Of a DNA stretch of 10,120 bases, positions 6,804 to 10,120 are shown piece by piece (position 1 is the first letter of the stretch; each line of letters starts with the position of its first letter). A program made the translations under genes and the position numbers. This DNA comes from MGNI01 sp964353875 (GTDB taxonomy: Bacteria > Chloroflexota > Anaerolineae > Anaerolineales > E44-bin32). The stretch is from assembly GCA_964353875.1 (NCBI GenBank), contig CAYGXU010000116.1:1-10120 (forward strand), read 5' to 3'. The notes below the pieces were generated by a model. It was not told the origin of the DNA and made no database searches. It saw nothing but the letters and a program-made list of their open reading frames with translations.

Positions 6804-8249
6804 ATGAACATCATTCTCGTGGTTTTTGATACGCTTAGAAAGGACTGCGTCGGGATTTACGGCTCTCCGCCATGGTGGAAGATTCATACTCCCCATTTCG
6901 ATGCTTTTGCAGACCAGTCGCTGGTGATGACCAAGGCCTTTCCTAATGCGTTGCCTACGTTGCCGACCCGCATTGCGCTCTACACTGGGCATCAGGTCTA
7001 TCCATTCGAGAAGGGCGATATTCGCCTGAAGGGAGATTTCGTCGGTGCACCGGGGTGGGGTCCCATTCCCGAGGAATGGCCAACCCTTTCTGAAATGCTC
7101 AAAGAAGCAGGATATCGAACAGCGTTGATCTCCGATGTTGCTCATATGTTCAAACCTTCGAAGAACTTCTGGCGAGGTTTCGACCAGTGGACTTTCCTGC
7201 GTGGTCAAGAGGCTGATCCTTATCGTTCGGGTCCGCATCTAACCCAGGAACAAATCGAGCATTGGCTACCTAAAGAACTGCTAGAACTGGAACGCCCCAT
7301 GCCGATTGGTGTAGAGTACGATAAGGAAGAACTCATTAATTTTGTCCATCAGTGCATCATGAATATCCACGATCGAACCAAGGAGGAAGATTACTTCGTC
7401 CCAAGAGTTTTCCAAGAAGCAGCCCGTTGGGTTGAGCAGAATCAAGATGCAGAAAAATTCTTCCTCACCATTGAGTCTTTTGATCCTCACGAACCATGGC
7501 TTGTTCCAAGTCATTACCGGAAGATGTATTACGATCGAGAGGGTAAGGAGCAGGTCATAACTGGCTATAGTGATGTGACGCTTCTGGACCCGGCTCTGAT
7601 GGATCGGACGCGTGCCAATTATTGTGGATTGGTTACGATGTGTGATCGCTGGTTTGGATACTTCATGGAATCCCTGCGTGTTTTAGGATTGCTGGACAAT
7701 ACTCTCATCATTTTCACTTCGGATCACGGTCACTCACTGGGAGAGGGAAATTATCTCGGAAAAAGAGGTTATCCATCGGCTCCCGAAGTTTATGAACTGC
7801 CCCTCATAATCCGCTTCCCTGGAGGCGAGCATGCTGGATCTACAAGTGACATGTACGTGCAGCACGCTGACATTACAGCGAGTATCCTGGATCGAGCGGG
7901 CGTGGCATTTCCAAAAGGAATCGATGGCGTTCCATTTATCCATGAGGCTCTCTCAGGCGGAGCAGGGCGAAGAGCGCATGTAACAGTGGGGTGGAGTGCT
8001 TCGCCAACCGTGATCAATGATCGCTGGTGGTTTAATTGCAAATTCAATGGTTCAGGAGTTTTGCTTTACGATCGAAAAGCACCTGCTCCTTTTTCGACGA
8101 ATGTCGCCGATGAGAATCAGGAGATTGTCGATCAGCTCTATTCGATCGCCAAAGAGGACGCTGGTGGAGCTTTCCCGGATTGGCTGCTCAAACTTGCCGA
8201 GATGGAGGTTGATGCTCCTGGGTGCAGCCCTATCGCAGCCAGAGCATGA
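6804..8249 (+). CDS. Sulfatase-fold hydrolase (alkaline phosphatase superfamily), Thr-type, tandem copy A
   Basis: A 481-residue sulfatase-fold protein without signal peptide. Core sites: D9, R12 and D14 of 'FDTLRKD', nucleophile-position motif TLPTR (T52-R56), 'DPHEPW' (227-232), 'SDHGHSLGE' with D307 and H308, and K320. T52 replaces the Cys or Ser that is oxidised to formylglycine in true sulfatases, so the annotated sulfatase activity is not assured. The next gene encodes a close paralogue: residues 61-130 differ at only 12 of 70 positions by hand count. Both share an extra segment around residues 135-190, absent from the first sulfatase-fold protein, and a C-terminal tail ending DAPGCSPIAARA. 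Compared with the next protein it has about eight more residues near 160-175. Substrate unknown; intracellular removal of a sulfate or phosphate ester from the imported compound is an inference from context. Confidence 0.9.
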   Translation: MNIILVVFDTLRKDCVGIYGSPPWWKIHTPHFDAFADQSLVMTKAFPNALPTLPTRIALYTGHQVYPFEKGDIRLKGDFVGAPGWGPIPEEWPTLSEMLKEAGYRTALISDVAHMFKPSKNFWRGFDQWTFLRGQEADPYRSGPHLTQEQIEHWLPKELLELERPMPIGVEYDKEELINFVHQCIMNIHDRTKEEDYFVPRVFQEAARWVEQNQDAEKFFLTIESFDPHEPWLVPSHYRKMYYDREGKEQVITGYSDVTLLDPALMDRTRANYCGLVTMCDRWFGYFMESLRVLGLLDNTLIIFTSDHGHSLGEGNYLGKRGYPSAPEVYELPLIIRFPGGEHAGSTSDMYVQHADITASILDRAGVAFPKGIDGVPFIHEALSGGAGRRAHVTVGWSASPTVINDRWWFNCKFNGSGVLLYDRKAPAPFSTNVADENQEIVDQLYSIAKEDAGGAFPDWLLKLAEMEVDAPGCSPIAARA

Positions 8250-8299
8250 ACGACAGAATGTGAGAAGATATCAAGAACAAGCCTGGGAAAAAGGTGGTT

Positions 8300-8315
8300 A
8301 GTCAATGTGTTGACT
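8300..8315 (+). other. 16-base inverted repeat upstream of sulfatase-fold gene 3
   Basis: AGTCAA / TTGACT arms of six bases flank a TGTG loop in the 209-base spacer between the tandem genes. It has the size of a repressor operator, and TTGACT itself resembles a -35 box, though no -10 at proper spacing is seen. Low confidence. Confidence 0.3.
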
Positions 8316-8444
8316 CGTCGATAAGTAAAATCTCGAAGGTGAGGATTATGGAAGTTTCGTTGGGCTTCTGTTAATATGACTTCTTCGTAAACTAAATGGT
8401 TGATCAGGCGATTAGCCGGTGCCTTTTAATAAATCGGCAATTTC

Positions 8445-8449
8445 AGGAG
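8445..8449 (+). promoter_or_regulatory. Ribosome binding site supporting a GTG start
   Basis: AGGAG lies nine bases before GTG at 8459. The upstream ATG at 8396 would add 21 residues with no counterpart in either paralogue, while GTG gives the aligned start of the core strand. Confidence 0.65.
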
Positions 8450-8458
8450 ATAATCATC

Positions 8459-9880
8459 GTGAACATCATTCTTATCGTCTTCGATACGCTGCGGAAGGAT
8501 TGCCTTGAGGTTTATGGCGCGCCCTCTTGGGGGGATGTCTCCACTCCTCATATCGACGCGTTTTCTGCTCAATCCATCGTTATGAAGCGGGCCTATCCGA
8601 ATGTGTTGCCTACTCTGCCTGCGCGCATCGCGCTTTACAGCGGTCAGCAAGTCTTCCCTTTTGAGCAGGGGAATATTCACCTTAAAGGAGACTTCGTTGG
8701 AGCGCCCGGGTGGGGACCGATTCCGGAAGAATGGCCCACATTGGCGGAGACACTCCATCAAGCAGGTTATCGGACAGCCCTCATTGCAGATGTCCAACAT
8801 ATGTTTAAACCCTCAAAAAATTTTTGGAGGGGCTTTGATCAATGGACCTTCCTGAGAGGGCAGGAAAACGATCAAGCCCGATCCGGGCCTCATGTAAGCC
8901 AGAAAGAGATTGACCACTGGCTTCCGAAAGAAGTACGTGAGAATGTGAACTTCATGGGACCGGTGGAACATTTTATACAACAATGTCTGATGAACATGCA
9001 TGATCGTAAAGGCGAGGAGGATTACTCGGTGGCGAAGCTGTTTCAAGAAGCTGCGACCTGGCTGGAGCAAAACCAAGATGCGGATCAGTTTTTCCTGGTG
9101 ATTGAATCCTTCTCTCCCCATGAGCCCTGGATCATCCCTCCCCATTATCGCAGGATGTATGACCAGCGACAGGGAAAAGAACAGGTGATCTCACCCTACA
9201 CGGACATCTCCGCGCTTCCGCCTGGGCTGCTCGAACGCACTCGCGCGAATTACTGTGGAATGGTCAGTATGTGCGACCGTTGGTTTGGATATTTCATGGA
9301 GAGCTTACGGGTTCTGGATCTCCTAGAAGACACCCTGCTCATTCTTACTGCGGATCATGGCCATTCCCTTGGTGAAGAGGGCTACTTGGGTAAACGCGGC
9401 TATCCGAGCCGCCCTGAGGTGTTTGATGTGCCGCTCCTCATTCGTCGCCCCGGCGCCCTGCATGGCGGCAAAGTGAGCAATATGGTTGTTCAACATGTGG
9501 ATCTGACCGCCTCCATTTACGAAGCTGCCGATGTTGCACATCCAATTAAACTAAGCGGCGAATCATTTTTGCAGGACGCGATCGCAGGCAATAGCGGCAA
9601 AAGAGATCACGTCACGATTGGATGGGGTTCCACTCCCACGCTGATCACTGATCGATGGTGGTTCAATTTTAAAGTCGACGGCACGGGAATTTTCTTGTAT
9701 GATTTGCATGATCCTGAACCTTTTATTCATAATGTCGCGGATAGCGAGAATGAAGTTGTAGAAGAACTCTTTTCGCAAGCACTCAATGATGCTGGGGGGA
9801 AGTTTCCCGATTGGCTAATCGAGTTGGCTGCGAGTGAGGAGGATGCACCTGGCTGCAGCATCCTTGCTGCTCGCGGGTAG
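8459..9880 (+). CDS. Sulfatase-fold hydrolase (alkaline phosphatase superfamily), Thr-type, tandem copy B
   Basis: A 473-residue protein starting at GTG, chosen because of AGGAG upstream and because the first residues (NIILIVFDTLRKD) then align with the preceding paralogue; the longer frame from 8396 is unlikely. Core sites: D9 of 'FDTLRKD', TLPAR (T52-R56) at the nucleophile position, 'SPHEPW' (219-224), 'ADHGHSLGE' with D299 and H300, and K312. As in the other two, Thr replaces the formylglycine precursor. The residue before PHEPW is Ser instead of Asp as in both other copies. The C-terminal tail DAPGCSILAARG matches that of the tandem partner. No signal peptide is seen. The pair arose by duplication, with enough synonymous divergence to be old; retained copies suggest different specificities or hetero-oligomers, but neither is shown. 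Confidence 0.9.
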   Translation: MNIILIVFDTLRKDCLEVYGAPSWGDVSTPHIDAFSAQSIVMKRAYPNVLPTLPARIALYSGQQVFPFEQGNIHLKGDFVGAPGWGPIPEEWPTLAETLHQAGYRTALIADVQHMFKPSKNFWRGFDQWTFLRGQENDQARSGPHVSQKEIDHWLPKEVRENVNFMGPVEHFIQQCLMNMHDRKGEEDYSVAKLFQEAATWLEQNQDADQFFLVIESFSPHEPWIIPPHYRRMYDQRQGKEQVISPYTDISALPPGLLERTRANYCGMVSMCDRWFGYFMESLRVLDLLEDTLLILTADHGHSLGEEGYLGKRGYPSRPEVFDVPLLIRRPGALHGGKVSNMVVQHVDLTASIYEAADVAHPIKLSGESFLQDAIAGNSGKRDHVTIGWGSTPTLITDRWWFNFKVDGTGIFLYDLHDPEPFIHNVADSENEVVEELFSQALNDAGGKFPDWLIELAASEEDAPGCSILAARG

Positions 9881-10120
9881 ATAAGGAAATCCCAGTTTGA
9901 TAACGTCGATAATGAAGGGTTCGATACAGAATCCAAAGAAGCGAGTTGTCACACCATGAGGGAGTACCTGTTCGCTTCTATAATATGGAAAGATTCCTGA
10001 TTAGCATATGTGCAAGAGATCGATAGGGGATTAATACAACTGGAATTTTGATCATTACCGCAGATGGCCTTGCTAAAGGCTTATCTTATGGAGACATCCT
10101 GAAGATAGTAAATGCACGAT
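9881..10120 (+). other. 3' flank without an assignable gene
   Basis: No gene is recognised. A perfect TATAAT (9979-9984) has no good -35 box at 16-18 bases. After a TAG at 10024-10026 one frame is open to the window end and reads GILIITADGLAKGLSYGDIL from 10042, which looks protein-like; it could be the 5' end of a gene starting at an unusual codon (TTG 10048) or chance, since about 31 stop-free codons is not rare. No terminator hairpin was found after the last sulfatase-fold gene. Confidence 0.3.

Noticed and set aside
6771..7238. Minus-strand open frame of 155 codons
   Set aside because: It lies opposite the start of sulfatase-fold gene 2 and a similar shadow occurs opposite gene 3, as expected for conserved coding sequence.
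8396..8458. ATG start for the third sulfatase-fold gene
   Set aside because: The added 21 residues have no match in the paralogues and no ribosome site; GTG 8459 has AGGAG and aligns.
9946..9984. Promoter made of TTGTCA and TATAAT
   Set aside because: Both boxes are good individually, but the spacing is 27 bases, far beyond the 16-18 usual for sigma-70.
1..10120. CRISPR arrays, tRNA or rRNA genes, insertion sequences
   Set aside because: Scanning by eye found no regularly spaced repeats, tRNA cloverleaf, rRNA segment or transposase-like frame.

Overview
The window (about half G+C) looks like a bacterial catabolic or accessory cluster lying entirely on the + strand. Tight TAATG gene coupling, Shine-Dalgarno sites and a CUT1-type sugar importer point to a free-living heterotroph. 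The combination of CUT1 importer, uroporphyrinogen-decarboxylase-like protein, amidohydrolase and sulfatase-fold enzymes fits Chloroflexota/Anaerolineae-type or similar environmental genomes. That taxonomic guess is inference; no marker gene is present.

Layout: 1-351 is the 3' end of an extracellular solute-binding protein. A 10-bp GC-rich hairpin (376-399) separates it from two MalF- and MalG-type permeases (470-1456 and 1456-2340, overlapping by one base). No ATPase gene is present, so a shared MsmK/UgpC-like ATPase elsewhere is likely. Next come an ATZ/TRZ-type amidohydrolase with substituted catalytic residues (2455-3876) and a URO-D/MtaA-like protein (4002-5093). After a 286-bp AT-rich gap there are three sulfatase-fold (alkaline phosphatase superfamily) hydrolases: a divergent, AT-richer one (5380-6741) and two close tandem paralogues (6804-8249 and 8459-9880). 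The last 240 bases hold no gene I can name.

How they may work together (inference): the importer brings in an oligosaccharide or similar small organic compound. The downstream enzymes have no signal peptides, so they would act on it in the cytoplasm. Three points are unusual. All three sulfatase-fold enzymes carry threonine where sulfatases have the cysteine or serine that becomes formylglycine. The amidohydrolase has lost its last metal histidine and its catalytic aspartate. The URO-D-like protein keeps the His-x-Cys of the MtaA zinc site but has serine at the third ligand position. The cluster therefore resembles a known type of catabolic operon in which several enzymes have non-canonical active sites, so family names should not be read as reactions.
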